A stretch of 64,000 nt of DNA from Pseudisothecium myosuroides (taxonomy: Eukaryota; Streptophyta; Bryopsida; Hypnales; Lembophyllaceae), in assembly GCA_951799445.1 (NCBI GenBank), contig OX637287.1:32506224-32570223 (forward strand). The letters run 5' to 3'. The notes under the pieces are model-generated. The model was not told the origin of the DNA. It searched no databases and saw only the letters and a program-made list of their open reading frames with translations. Positions 1 to 12,002 of the stretch are shown here, piece by piece (positions within the stretch are counted from its first letter, which is position 1; each line of letters opens with the position of its first letter). The translations under genes were made by a program, and so were the position numbers.

Positions 1-1151
1 TCAATGGGTGTATGTTTGAAGTGCCTTTGAAAGTAAATCATTCACTATAAGCTTGTTACTTTACAATCATGAAGTGCCATTGTTAAGAAGGAACCATTCA
101 AAGCGAAGAGTTTGAGGTCATATTGGTGACACTTCAATAGACACCTATTTGACAAAAATGGAGGGGGGGGAAGAGGGGCGATATCAAATAGTTCTACTAT
201 AAGACTTGACGTTATTGTGCATATGAACTTGCAGTTAGTTCCTACTATTATTATTCTAATCAATCATTGAAGCTAAGTCTATAATCATCATCTATCTCAA
301 TCCATGCGCCCAAGCATAATGTATGTAGATTTTCTTCTACTATAAACCATAGGCCATATCTTGCCTCTTTTGGACATTAAAGGGTTAACTATCTTCTTAT
401 GAACTCATTGTAGTCTACACTATGTGAAGACGGAACATACATAATGAAATTGAGTCCTATCAAAAAATTGCAAATGATTTTGAGACAATTTTGTGTAATA
501 TTAGCTTATACTTACTTGAATTATAGGAAGTTTGAATAGAAACTCACTTGGTTTGGGGGATTTTGGACTATTTTCTAATACATAGCACTAAAAAAATCCA
601 TTTTTCACTAAGAAATTTTGCATTACTTCAATTTTTGTACATTTTTGTCTATATGTTTGGAAGTAAATTATTTATCTTCTTTCTAAATGTTTGCAAGTAC
701 ATTGTTTTTAGTATATTGCTAGTTGTCCATATTTTATTTTATGTTTAAATTTTTTCACCAAATTTTTTAAGTACATCTTGTTTGGCATATTTGGCACAAA
801 ATCAATAGTTTTTTTTACAACAAACTAAAAAGACAAGACTCATAACAAGCTGAAGTGAACTATCCGACAATAAAGACAAAAACTACGACATAACTTTTCA
901 ACCTAAATTATTACCTTTAAGCAAACTAAGATGAACAATATGTTTGAAGCAAAAACAATATGTTTGGAATGATCAACTCAAGAATATAGCATATATAAAA
1001 CAAAAATTGAGGAAAAATTTGGTGACAAAGTTATCTATTTTCAATTGATGAAGTTGCCTATTGCAATAAACTACTAGCATGGTTTCTCTTTTTTTAGATG
1101 AATGTATGTAATTATGGATGAATAAATGATTATTTATCTATATTTGCATAA
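1..1151. other. AT-rich intergenic DNA, no gene seen
   Basis: Both strands carry only short open frames of low-complexity, leucine/phenylalanine-rich composition with no recognisable domain. A short G run lies near 162-170. I see no tRNA, transposase motif or promoter that could be assigned to a gene here. Confidence 0.6.
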
Positions 1152-1556
1152 GGTAGTCTGCTGTCAAAGCGAGTGGCCTCTTCAAATGGGACCTATATTT
1201 AGGCTTAAATGAATATGACATGGTCCTTAAATGGACCGCTTTAGTCATCGAGAGAATCGAGAGAAAAGTATAATTATTGCAAGAGCCAATCATTGGTCTT
1301 GATTTCCTCAAATCACTTTAGAAATTGCAAGTGGACAGATTTTGGGAGACCTAAGGTCACAAATAGATGCCTACAACAGAAATTTTTGAAAATTCATAAG
1401 TAATTCAAAAATGCTTCAAAAAATATGAAACCACTTGCGTTACGTTTTGCATCCATTTTTCTTTCTCTAAAAAATGATCTAAAAATATTTATATTCATGG
1501 AAACCTACGGAAAAGGTGGACCAGCCCTTAAATGGTCACTTTTAGAGCATACTACC
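1152..1556. mobile_element. Tourist-like MITE (PIF/Harbinger type)
   Basis: The stretch begins GGTAGTCTGCTGTCAAAGC and ends with an imperfect inverted copy (AAGTGACCATT side, ending ACTACC), giving terminal inverted repeats of roughly 40 bp. It is flanked on both sides by the trinucleotide TAA (1149-1151 and 1557-1559). A TAA/TTA target duplication with GG-starting ends is the hallmark of Tourist/PIF-Harbinger MITEs. A second copy starts at 63867 with the same end and a TAA before it. No coding capacity. The Harbinger transposase relic at 19-27 kb belongs to the superfamily that mobilises such elements, but a link between these particular ends and that relic is inference. Confidence 0.72.
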
Positions 1557-1820
1557 TAAGTTTCCGTCACTCAGCCCTTTGAAAGTTCATTCCTATTCAT
1601 CCAAATGAGGAATGCAAAGTGAATCTGGAATCCCCTTCTGACTCCCATCAAGGTCCAACAGAAATTTCGACAGTGTAAACGGGAACCAGGCTCATCTGTT
1701 TATTTTACTTATTTGGACGCTCATAGGTGCAGTTACTTTAGTAACAAACTAACAACTGTTTTGCTCGATTAGGTCGATCTCCGCCTAGAATTTGACATCA
1801 TTTTCATTTTCATTTTAGAG

Positions 1821-2256
1821 TTTTAGGGTTTGTTTGTAGACTCATCGCTCGGAATTTGCAGATTCCAGTGAGCGAGATTTGACGATGGTACTGATTTGCC
1901 TTAGTTCCATTTCTACCGGGTGAAGTTGTCCGTGGAGTCTCTTTGCAGCCAACAGGATCAAACGTTACAGGATCAAACGTTTAGGGTTTTAGGGTTTATG
2001 TGAAACGAGCGGCGTAATTTCAGCTTCCGATTTGTAATAACCGGGGCTGCTGGTGTGCTGAGATAGGTCTCTGTACTGTTTGCCGAAATTTGCCACATCA
2101 AGTTTTGCATTTTAGGATTTGTATTGGTTTGCTGAATTTGAAAACTCTAGTGGGTGTGATTTTGATGATGGTAATGATTGGTCGGCTTTTTTGCAGCAGT
2201 TGAAGTAGTCCTTACCGGGCGAATGGGGTAAAACGGTCGTTAGGATTTTAGGGTTT
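1821..2256 (+). promoter_or_regulatory. telo-box cluster upstream of TRM11
   Basis: Copies of the TTTAGGGTTT motif (reverse AAACCCTAAA) occur at about 1822-1831, 1981-1996 (two overlapping) and 2247-2256, and a further pair lies just inside intron 1 at 2551-2566. Telo-boxes in plants are concentrated in promoters and first introns of genes for the translation apparatus, which fits a tRNA-modifying enzyme. A 15-bp unit (ACAGGATCAAACGTT) is repeated in tandem at about 1951-1980. The transcription start is not determinable from sequence. Confidence 0.55.
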
Positions 2257-2370
2257 ATGTCTAACACAGACGGAGAGGGAGAGGGAGAGGGAGAGGGAGA
2301 GGCGAGGCACAATGTGGTACTTTTGCTACTTCTTGCACAGGCTGCTGGCCTACAGGATACCCGAGATTGA
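2257..2370 (+). CDS. upstream ORF overlapping the TRM11 start
   Basis: An ATG at 2257, just after a telo-box, opens a 37-codon frame rich in Gly-Glu pairs (from the GGAGAG repeat at 2272-2302) followed by a leucine run. It stops at TGA 2368-2370, inside the TRM11 coding sequence in a different frame. If transcripts begin upstream of 2257, ribosomes must bypass this ATG by leaky scanning to start TRM11 at 2312. I chose 2312 for TRM11 because its MWYFCYFLHRLL start matches the conserved plant TRM11 amino terminus. Whether the uORF is translated is unknown. Confidence 0.4.
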   Translation: MSNTDGEGEGEGEGEARHNVVLLLLLAQAAGLQDTRD

Positions 2371-5300
2371 GGCTCTGGCGAAATTGCATGGATTCTCGGA
2401 TGGGGTGGTAGGGGGGCAGCGGCTGAAATGGAAACAAGCTCCGGATCATCACCCCGACTCTCCCTTCTATTATGTGGAGCTTCCCAATGAGGACATTGCC
2501 CGAAAAATTGCCTCGCAAAGTAAGCTCCCTCACCGTCTTGCCGCAAGAACTAGGGTTTAGGGTTTAGAAATCGAAACTGTCAAACGCAAGAACGAAAGTG
2601 ATTAAAGAGTAGATGGTTTAAAGGTAAGTTCTATGCAAATAAGTAACTAGCCTACTTGCACATGATGAAAATTGATGTAAAAAATTTTGTGGGTTGTTGC
2701 CAAGAGGTAGTGGAACCCAATGCAAGGTGTTCTGTGAATTTTGGGCTTGTGTTGAATTAGTAATGAATTTTCAAACTCACGGTGGTGTCTTTTTTGAAAC
2801 CATGCCTAGACTATTCTTATTCTGACTTTGTTAATTCTTTATTCTAACGTCCAAAAGGTATTTATATCTTTCAAAAATGTAGGGTGTAATTATTTCTTAT
2901 TTCTATTGGTACATTTTGTTATCTTCCTTAAAGTTTCTTGAACGATCTATGTCAACTCCTCTAGATATGGAATTTACGTTATGAAAGTGGCCACTCTTGT
3001 CCATTTGGGCACTCAGAGTTGCTTTCACCATTTGAGTTTAAGAATGAAGGCATTTGTTACGAAAAGAGTCTTTGCATGGGGCAGTTTTCACTGGTTTAGT
3101 GTTGAAAAGACATTGAGTGAAATTATAGATGTATGGTTTATGTAGAATAGGGACATCGACCTTAGAAGTGGGATTTTTCCATTTCTTTGCACGGCAGGCC
3201 TGCTGCTGAAAGGACTGTATGAGGTGTGGGGAGAAGGATGTACCGACGAGGAATTGAAAGAGGCTGTGAACAATTATCCAGAGGAGCGCAAGGCGCCGTT
3301 TTTGGCCGAAGACACTACATTTAAGATTGTCGTGGACTGCTTCGGCAAGGTTTTGACGTTTAATGAGCAGGCTGCTCGTATTGAGAGTGTTAGTTATGTT
3401 CCCTTTAAGGTACAAAAAATCTCAACTTGAGTGCCCTCAGAAGGCTTCTAGCCAAAAGAGAAGTCCCTCTTTAACCAACAGCTACTTTTAGATTGATGTT
3501 TAGAGTGCATTTCTCTTTTGACTCATATTTTTACTTCTGAAATTATAGATTATATAAAAATGATGTCAAAAAATTTAAGCGCTGTCAATTGATTTTATTA
3601 TTGAATTTTTCCATTTCTGAATAGTAGGACTTCGAAAATTGTAGTTCAAATTGTTTTCCTTTTCTAAAATTTTGAATGACAAGATGAATTTGAGTTTAGA
3701 TTGTTTTGAATAACGTACATATAATCATGCATTTGACTCTCGTAGATTGAAAATCATATAGTTGAACAGAACTTTATGGATTTATGGACAGTCAACATTT
3801 GTTGGCTTTTTGAGAGCTACATTTTTCAAACTCTCATATCTGACTTGATTTTATTCACTCTTGTGATCGGACAACTCTCGTAGATGGATAACAGAATTTA
3901 ATAGTGTCCCAGTTCTAGTAGAATTGACCGGAAATGTCGTTATATGGCACTAACTTTGAGTTTTGTGACTTGAGAAGGAGCTGCTGAGCATTAAGGGGTT
4001 GAGTTGAAACATGATATCTTAATACCATATGTGGCATTGCTCCTATTGCAAATTTCAGGGTCAAGTGCAGCTGAAAAGGCCGCAACATAAGTTCTGGCTT
4101 ATAGATATTGATGGTCAAGCAGCACAAAATGGCCTGCCCCCTCTGGCAGCTAAGCGTATGTACTTTGGGCGTGAAATCGGATGCTCAGATCGCTCGCTTG
4201 TTACAAAGTACGAGTTGAGAAGGCGAAAATACTTAGGGCCCACAGCTATGGATGCAGAAATCGCTCTTCTGATGTCACATCAAGCCTTGGTGAAGCCGGG
4301 GAAGCTTGTGTATGATCCGTTTGTGGGAACTGGAAGTATTCTCGTGGCTGCTGCACATTACGGAGCATTGACCATGGCAAGTTTACTCTCGTACGTGGTT
4401 TTGTGAATTTTAAACTTTCAAAGAATATGAATTGAGTTGAATTATGTTTTGGTGCAAATGGAGGAGTTGCTATTGCAGCAGGCCCGCATACAGAACGCAA
4501 TGGGAAGAAGAAACCCTGGTTTGCGATTTTCATCTAGATAAGTTGTGAATTGTCCTGTGTTGGTTTGTTCTCTGTGTGTAATGGTGCTCTAAAAAACGCA
4601 TAAACATGCACTAGTAGAAACCCCACTTCTACCCAATAGCAATATTAATGCCATTATAGGGAGTTTCCAATTTAAACCTCGCCAGTTGTGACGCGGTTGG
4701 GTTTCCTAGAATACCTTGGAAGTGGGTGTTCTACTATTGATGACATTACCGCACAGGATTACATCTTCTGATTTTGGCGGTAGTTTTCTCTGTGCTTCAT
4801 TCTGTCAGTTTCGACGATCTTTGAAGATATATCTTCAACATCTTGTAATATAATGAAATCGCTGAAGGATTTGTTTTCTGGATTTTTAAAAACAAGAAAT
4901 GGTGCTATCAGGGAGCAGATATCGACATTCGAGTAGTGCGGGATGGACGAGGTCCGGACTGTAATGTTTGGAGCAATTTTAAACAGGTATATACTGTAGA
5001 TGCAGTAGGTCAATCTATCTCAATTGCCCGTTGAGTATGTTCATTTTGTGTGCATGCCTTTTACAGAATTTGTTTGGGATTTATGATTTCAGTGCAATGC
5101 TTTTATCTTGGGGTTGCTTCCAGTGTTCACTTTTCTTACTCTATATGCTCAAGTTTTATCAACATGTTAGTCAATGCTTTTAGTTTAGAAATAGCTTTGC
5201 TGAGTTCAAGAACTATGCTCTGTGCAGTACAACCTAGGAGAACCTTTGGCTCTCATCCGTGCCGACAACAATTCTCCTCCTTGGCGGTCTGATGTTCGTG

Positions 5301-6272
5301 AGGTATTTCGAGATGCCCCCGATGAGTTGTGGCCAAGTCCGTTTAATCATAGATCAGTGATGGACGTTGTGATCCTGCCTGCTTTGTCTTTCTTTTCTGC
5401 TTTCAAGTTTGTCCCCAGTTTGAGAGGATTTGAATGCACTGGAATATGCATTATATAGATGTTGTATGAATAAGCTATGAACTTCCAAAGTTCCGCTTAT
5501 CAGGTGAATAATACTGTGGGTAGACTTTGACTCTTTGAGCTGTAATTGTACAAAGTCATTTTCACTTGATCCTAAATGCTTGTCCGTAACATTTATTCCA
5601 CTTATGGCCTATTCATGTCCTATCCAGAATTTAAGGTTCACTACCTTAGTCTTTCTAATACGACAATTGTTTATTTGCTCCCAGATCTTGGATGCTATTA
5701 TCTGTGATCCACCGTATGGTGTCCGGGCGGGTGGTCGAAAGTCTGGGGGCCGAAAGATGCTGAATGGGCAGCGAGATGCCTACGTGATTCCGGAAGAGAT
5801 GAAAAAAGATCATATACCTTCAACTGCCCCTTACACCTTAGTGGAGTGTGTCCATGATCTTTTTGACATGGCAGCTAGGTTACTGGTCATGGGTGGCAGG
5901 TTGGTATATTTCTTCCCTGCCGCAAGAGAAGACTGCTCTGAGTCTCATTTTCCTAAGCACCCTTGTTTCACTCTTGTTGCCAACAGCGAGCAGATTTTAA
6001 GCACAAGGTGGTCACGGTGTTTGATAACCATGGAAAAAACCGCAACATATACTGAAGAAATCGCAAAAGAGGCGCATCAGAAGCATGCTGATTTTAAAGA
6101 AAATCATGCGCAGTTTCTGGAAGAGAATAGAGAGAGAGGGAGCTTGCACAATGTTGTATTTGGGCCAGCTGATGCGTTGGTTGGGGAAGCGCAGAATTTA
6201 CTAGCTGCTGCGGTTGGCACCAATCACTTGCCACCGGAGGTTAGAGCCAAGTACAGAGGAAAGTATGTCTGA
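2312..6272 (+). CDS. TRM11: tRNA (guanine(10)-N2)-methyltransferase, TRM11 type
   Basis: This enzyme methylates the N2 of guanosine 10 in tRNA using S-adenosylmethionine; in yeast Trm11 works with the small partner Trm112. Exons: 2312-2519, 3198-3409, 4059-4376, 4912-4986, 5228-5302 and 5685-6272, together 1476 nt or 491 aa plus stop, with all phases consistent. The amino-terminal third is the THUMP-like tRNA-binding part (start MWYFCYFLHRLL; LLLKGLYEVWGEG at the exon 1/2 join). The Rossmann methyltransferase domain shows the SAM-binding motif DPFVGTGS (about residues 226-233) and the catalytic DPPYG (304-308), followed by GVRAGGRKSGGRK. Size is normal for the family. Intron 3 starts with GC rather than GT (ATG then GCAAGT at 4377) and contains a CACTA-type MITE. 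The gene stands alone on this strand, with telo-boxes upstream. Identification is by family motifs; I regard it as secure. Confidence 0.94.
4609..4739. mobile_element. small CACTA-type MITE in TRM11 intron 3
   Basis: A 131-bp element begins CACTAGTAGAAACCCCACTTC and its other end, read inverted, is CAATAGTAGAACACCCACTTC, so about 20 bp of terminal inverted repeat. It is bounded by a perfect 3-bp duplication ATG (4606-4608 and 4740-4742). CACTA ends plus a 3-bp duplication are diagnostic of the CACTA (En/Spm) superfamily. It is non-coding and lies wholly in the intron. Confidence 0.78.
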
Positions 6273-9074
6273 CTGCAGCACATGATTTTTTTTAACATGT
6301 GGCACGTTTTGAAAGGATTCTTTCAGACGCTGTATTTGCATGGGTGGTTGTGTCATTGCATTACAGAATTGATGTATTGAACCCTTCAACCTTTGAATCT
6401 AAGCATATAGACCGTGATTCCTAGAATGTTATTTTCTACAATTAATTTTATTGTCTTGAATGCGAATGAGCTCCCAGAACCCGAATCAGAATGTCCTTCA
6501 CTCGCGAAAGGGAGCAAACCGAGCTAGTCGAACTCGGTAATTCCACTATCTTTCTGCTGCGAAGGTTTGTTATAAAAAGTCAATTTTGCTGCAGTACTTG
6601 CTTGCATGTAAGCTCTATGTTTTAAATGAATGCGCTTAAGCCGTTATATTGTACGGAGTATCTTGTTCTATTTCTCTTACCCATCTGTAACGATGCCTAT
6701 TGTTCATACGATCTCTTGGCCTTATTTACTAGGACTCTCAAAGTAATCATTTCTCAATGATTACCCTGAAATCCGAAACCGAAAAACGAACCTAGAACTT
6801 CCGTTATGCTTGAATTTCTATTTCTATTTCTATTTTTAGAAGTTAGTTTGGGGTACGCAAATGATGTATGTCTTGACTTTTCTTAAAGGATTGGAACGAG
6901 GCAGGCTTATGTTTGCACGGTCTTTCCTCTGACTCCCACACCCGACTACTGTACTGGTTTCTCGCGATTTCTCCACCGACTTTCTCTCCGTCCAAGTCTT
7001 GTTCAGTATCCTGTCCTGTACGGTTACAGGCACATGGTGTGCAACCGTAGCATTTGGAATATTGTACTTGCTTTTGTTCGGATCGATTCTCAGGTACTCT
7101 CAATTATGGTTGTGCTATTCAGGATTTCTCAGTATGCTGTTTACATTTTTTCACTATGGTCTTGCATGACCCAGTCAGAGGGCTTTGACGGAGGATCTTA
7201 ATCGAACAACTCTTAAGTTCCTAGCAAACACTCTTTACAGTTAGAGAGAACCTACCTTTCCAGAAGAACTTCTAATAAACATCACTCTCTAAAGTAATAA
7301 GCCTCTCTAAAATAATATTGATTGCCGGTCCTGGCTTGGGCTGCATACAAACATCATGAAAGCAAATGACCCTCCCTCAATGTAATAACCTCTCTTATGT
7401 AATGTGTCAAATTGGTCTTGGCCTAGTTCTTTACAAAAGTTTTACTATAGTTGCATATTGTCCATTGGTTGCATGCTATCCATTGGTGACTATTGAGTGA
7501 AGGGGGAATGCTATTTGTGTATTGGAGAATAGTAAAGTCTGAAATACTTTGCTTTGCTTTGCATTTTTAGAGAAATCATAGAATTGAAGAATGCACCTTT
7601 TTTTTAAATTTCCAATTGAACATTTCAATTGGTGATAGGATTGGCAATCATGTCCTTCCAAGTTTAAAATCTATAAATCTATATATGAAACTCTTTCCAT
7701 GAGAATTTGTATAACATTTTAATTAAGTAGTTGTATAACATTTTTAATTCGGCTTTTCCTAGCCCTTCTTGGATACCTTGTTGGCAATACAAGTTAAGAG
7801 TCTTAAGACCCCATCTACTCAATGTACAAATATCTCAATATAAAATCATATTCATATTGCGGGATTTTTGGTTTGTTAGTTTTTTATAAGGGACACCTTT
7901 ACAAGAGTTTAAGAATGTGCATTAGTTTCTTTTGGACAAGTAGTCAACTTGTCAATATTGCTATTACCTATCAATTGTATCCTAGTTTGGTCTTTTTATT
8001 TTTAGTCTTAGTTCAATTTAGCCCAATTCTCCCAAATATCATCATTAACCTTTAACACTTTAACACTTTAATCCAAAAATGACATTGCTCTATTGCTACA
8101 ATAATCAGCCAAAAATTATTATATTCTATATAAGTAGGTGCAATCCTTGTTTTCAAAATTTTCTTAAAAGTTATTAAACAAACATTTTTAGTAATTCATA
8201 TCCTTATTGTATATTTGTATTCAGATTATATATTTTTGTATATAATTATATCTGATATAATTATATATTATTTATGAAGTAATGGGTTTCTTTTGAAAAC
8301 ATTTCAAACATAATTTTAGATAGATGAAAACTTACTTATACCAAAGATCACTATTAAACATTCTTGCTATCATTTAAAATATAGACTATTCAATGATTAG
8401 GGTTTAATCTAGTTATAGGATATGGCTATAAAGAAAATATTCTACATATACCACACTCTTGACCTACTCCAAAATGCCTCCAAATCCATATTATGTACGA
8501 TGAATAAAATTATTACATTGGCTCAAGTGTCATGCACTCATGTGCTTGAATTTGGCTAAGGCTATACTAGGACTATAACACTAGTTACTTGAATTTAAAT
8601 GGGCATATCTAATTAAATAAGTATCAAAGCTATACTTGCAAGCCATGTAATATTAGTCAATAAATATAGACAATAGAGAACAATGTGCTTTTACACATTC
8701 ATCAATCATATAGCAAAGCCTACACTTCAATAGTAGTCTTGTACAAAGTTTTGAGTCTCACTAAGTATACTCACTTTCTAACATTGTGAATGCCAAAATG
8801 AGGACCTTGTTTGTCCTTAGGAAAACAAATCTTAATTACTTGCTATATGGACCAAAATGATTGCCTTTGGTACAATAGTATTGCACATGTTTTAATTACT
8901 CAAGTATTGATTTTGTTGACCAAAAGTCCAAAACCAAAGCCTAACCTAGTACAAGAATGATTTAGGATGATGTTTTGTCCAAATAATTAATTCACAATAA
9001 TTGGCTTGAATTTGAAAATCAACCTTATTTTATGGTGAATTTGACAAATTTGAGATAATATCATGTGTATATAA
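6273..9074. other. intergenic DNA with decayed repeats, no gene
   Basis: No open frame resembles a known protein. Around 7260-7445 there is a stretch with the words CTCTCTAAAATAATA and GGTCCTGGCTTGGGC followed by AATAACCTCTCTTATGTAATG; such a pattern is familiar from plant MITE-like or LTR-derived repeats, but I could not define ends. From about 7650 to 9070 composition is very AT-rich. Confidence 0.5.
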
Positions 9075-10008
9075 AAATTTAAGCTGAGAAGAATTCAATA
9101 AATTTAGAAAACATTTGAATTTTGAACATCAAAGAAACATGCACAGAAACATCTTTAGGTTAATAACATGTGTACCAAATTTCAAGGTCAAAAGATTCAT
9201 CAAAAAAAAGATATTCAAAGTCTACCAATATGTGTAGCGGTGAGAAAAATTTCACTACTGTCAATTTTGACACTATCCCAAGGGCTGGAAAAAAAACATT
9301 TGACTACAAATTTTTTGACATGAGATCATTTTTGTATTGGTAATATGTGTACCAAATTTCAAGATCAAAAGATTTACCAAAAAAAAGATATCCTACTTAA
9401 TATACTAACATGTGTAGTTGTGAGAAAGATTTTTTACATCCATGTGAAACTTTACCCATAAAATGACACTATCCCAAGGGCTGAAAAAATCATTCTCTCA
9501 ACTACACATGTTGGAAGAATTAGGATATCTTTATTTTGGTGAATCTGTTGACCTTGAAATTTGGCATACATATTTGTAACATAGAAATGATTCCATCATA
9601 ATAAACAATTTTTCAACCCTTGGTAGAGTATCAAACTTAGTAGTAGTGAAATTGTTTCTCACAACTACACATGTTGGTAGATTTCAAATATTTTTTGGAG
9701 GGTAATTTTTTTGACCTTAAAATTTGGCAAACATATTATCAACATAAAGATGATCTCATGACAAAAATTTCATGGTAAAAAAAAATATTTCAGCCCTCGG
9801 AAAGGTGTCAAAGTTGGCAGTAGTGAAAAATTTCTCACCGCTATACATGTTGGTAGACTTTGAATATCTTTTTTGGAGTAAATCTTTTGAACTTGAAATT
9901 TGATACACACATTATTAACATAAAGATGTTTCCCTGCCAAAAATTTCATATTAAAAGATCAATTTTTCAACCCTCAGGAGGCTGTCAAAGTTGGCATGTG
10001 AAATTTCC
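9075..10008. repeat. array of ~165-bp repeats in two opposed orientations
   Basis: Five diverged units can be aligned by eye. Two run forward (about 9172-9347 and 9350-9492), each with the words AAATTTCAAGGTCAAAAGATT, then ACATGTGTAG and GACACTATCCCAAGGGCTG. Three run in reverse (about 9493-9653, 9654-9828 and 9829-10008), each beginning near TTTCTCA-CTACACATGTTGG and containing GACCTTGAAATTTGGCA. The orientation switches at about 9492, where the ACTACACATGTTGG words face their inverted copies. No coding capacity. It could be an expanded foldback transposon or a satellite seed. Confidence 0.7.
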
Positions 10009-10069
10009 TTCCTTGTAAATGCAATAACACCATTTTGAATGGTAACCCACTGCACATGGAAAAGAAGGT

Positions 10070-10936
10070 GAAAAAGATTCAAAAACAATTTGAAGTTCAA
10101 ATACAAAACAAAAAAAATGAATTAAAAAAAAATTATGTATTTGGATAGATAAAGAAGTTAACTTATCAAAACAAATAAATGAACTTTCAAGAAAGAATAA
10201 GAAATTCTTTACAATAATCCCAAAAAAAAAGAAAAAAGAAAAACATTGACATTAACAAATGTATGTTTAAAAAACAAGTACGAAATTGGAACACATTTGC
10301 AATAGTACCAAAGTTCAATAAAAGATTAAAATGAATGAGCTTGAAAGCAATTGTCGTGAAGCAAGCAAGATATTACAGTTGGAGGTAGATAATTTAAATC
10401 AAGAACTCTTAAAAAAAATTTATGAAAGAGAAACCTTTATGATAAGTAATGATACTTTCAAAAATCAGATTTCAATGCTTAAAAAATCTTTAAAAAAGTA
10501 TGTTCAATCTAATGATGAAATTATAAATTAAATTAGTAATATTACAATAAGTTTAAATGATTTTGCCATTGTTTTTAACCAGAAAGTCATGAACTTAAAG
10601 AAAAGTTTTAGCAATGCTATCATTGATTTTAATACCATTCAATTGAAAATTCACAACAATTTGCAACAATATAAGCTAAAAAGTTTAATTATATTTTTAT
10701 TAATTTTTCAAAGGACTTGTCAAAGTACAAATGAAAATGAGGATAAAAAGTTTGACAAGAATATTATCAAACCAATAGAATCAATTTTCAATCTAGAAAG
10801 CAATCAAACAAATATTTTAGAGTGTAGAGACATCTTGATGTTGAACGTTATTATTGACATAAAAATACGAGTTGTTACATTGAATGTCATCAAAAATTTG
10901 TCACTTAAAACACAAGTTTCTTATAGTCCTGAGTGA
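10070..10936 (+). pseudogene. decayed lysine-rich coiled-coil ORF, unidentified
   Basis: Three open blocks follow each other on the plus strand: about 10070-10248, 10331-10531 (MNELESNCREASKILQLEVD...) and 10589-10936. They share an Asn/Lys/Ile/Leu-rich composition with heptad-like spacing of hydrophobic residues, as in a long coiled coil, and are separated by stops and frame changes. I do not recognise the family. The most likely reading is a gag-like or accessory protein of an old transposon, but nothing in it is diagnostic. No introns with good splice signals could be placed to join the blocks. Confidence 0.35.
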
Positions 10937-11139
10937 CCATTAGTCATAAATTTTGCACATTCTTGCACGACTTCTCAGTGTAATTCACCAATTGGACCAT
11001 TAGTTTTGAAAAGTTGATGGTAATGAAAGGACCAATCCAATCGAATGTAGGTAGCTAGAGCCAATTGGATAGTCAAATAGATTATACAAACAAAAATAAA
11101 AGTCAATTCACTGGACAAGCAAAGTTCTTGTTGCACAGA

Positions 11140-11442
11140 CATTAGAGGAGATTTAGGGGATCGGGAGGGCCGTTTCAGGCCTGTTCCCGGCGCTGTTCCG
11201 CCAACAGTCCGGGAACAGCCGCGGCCATATTTTTTATTTTTTATTTTTTTTGAAATTTTTATTTTTTTTGAAAATGAAAAAATGAAAAAATAAGTCGAAA
11301 AAAAAATTTCATTTTTTTTTTGAAAAAAAAAATGACGTGACAGTTTCCCGTCCACATCAGCCAGCTGCTGCAAGCTGCTGCGGGACTGTTCCCAGCCCAA
11401 GGGAACTCGCAGCCCTTCCGGGGGGCTAAATCTCCTCTAATG
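11140..11442. mobile_element. MITE with 17-bp perfect terminal repeats (CATTAG family, copy 1)
   Basis: Ends are CATTAGAGGAGATTTAG (11140-11156) and its exact inverted copy (11426-11442). The outer thirds are GC-rich (GGGAGGGCCGTTTCAGGCC; CTCGCAGCCCTTCCGG), the middle is poly-T then poly-A, and near 11332-11362 there is TGACGTGACA...CCACATCAG. Three other copies lie at 16785, 17358 and 21493. No convincing target duplication was found, so the superfamily is undecided. Non-coding. Confidence 0.75.
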
Positions 11443-12002
11443 GCGGGTTGTATCTTAAAAAGTAACAATTAGTCAAGAATGCCTACTCAAATCATATACC
11501 TTGCACACTGAGCCAAATTGACCAACAAATGAACAAATGGATTGTGAGTTATCATCCATGCACAATTAGTAACTAGTCTAGCTAACTAGATTACTGACCA
11601 ATTTGACCAAAGATAAAAAGAGCATCAAAAGTAATTATAGAACCTCCAATATATATCCATTTCTTTACTACATACCCTGAGATAGGGCTTATTTTGCCAA
11701 TTTAGTATCTATATCACAAAGAAGGCATGTTGCTATCCATTTGACTTGGCTATTTCTTGGAACGTTTTGGAGTACTATAAAGACTAATAGGTAGCAACTT
11801 CTCTAAGTTCAGCGATGATGATATGATCCAAATCTTGATTGGGAGGGTGGACGAGATCATTGCAAGCCTACTTGCTTTAGTAAGCTTAGACGGCATCAAT
11901 GTCCCTCAAATTGATAACAACAAACATACAAGTGGGAGTTCTGTCCATAGAAATTTAAGAAACATGGCAAGTAAGCCTAAACTAAAATGGATCACTAGAT
12001 GG
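11443..12002. other. no gene seen
   Basis: AT-rich unique-looking DNA. A short frame at 11823-12053 has no recognisable motif. Confidence 0.5.

Noticed and set aside
7260..7445. A named plant MITE family
   Set aside because: The words look familiar but I could not define both ends or a target duplication.
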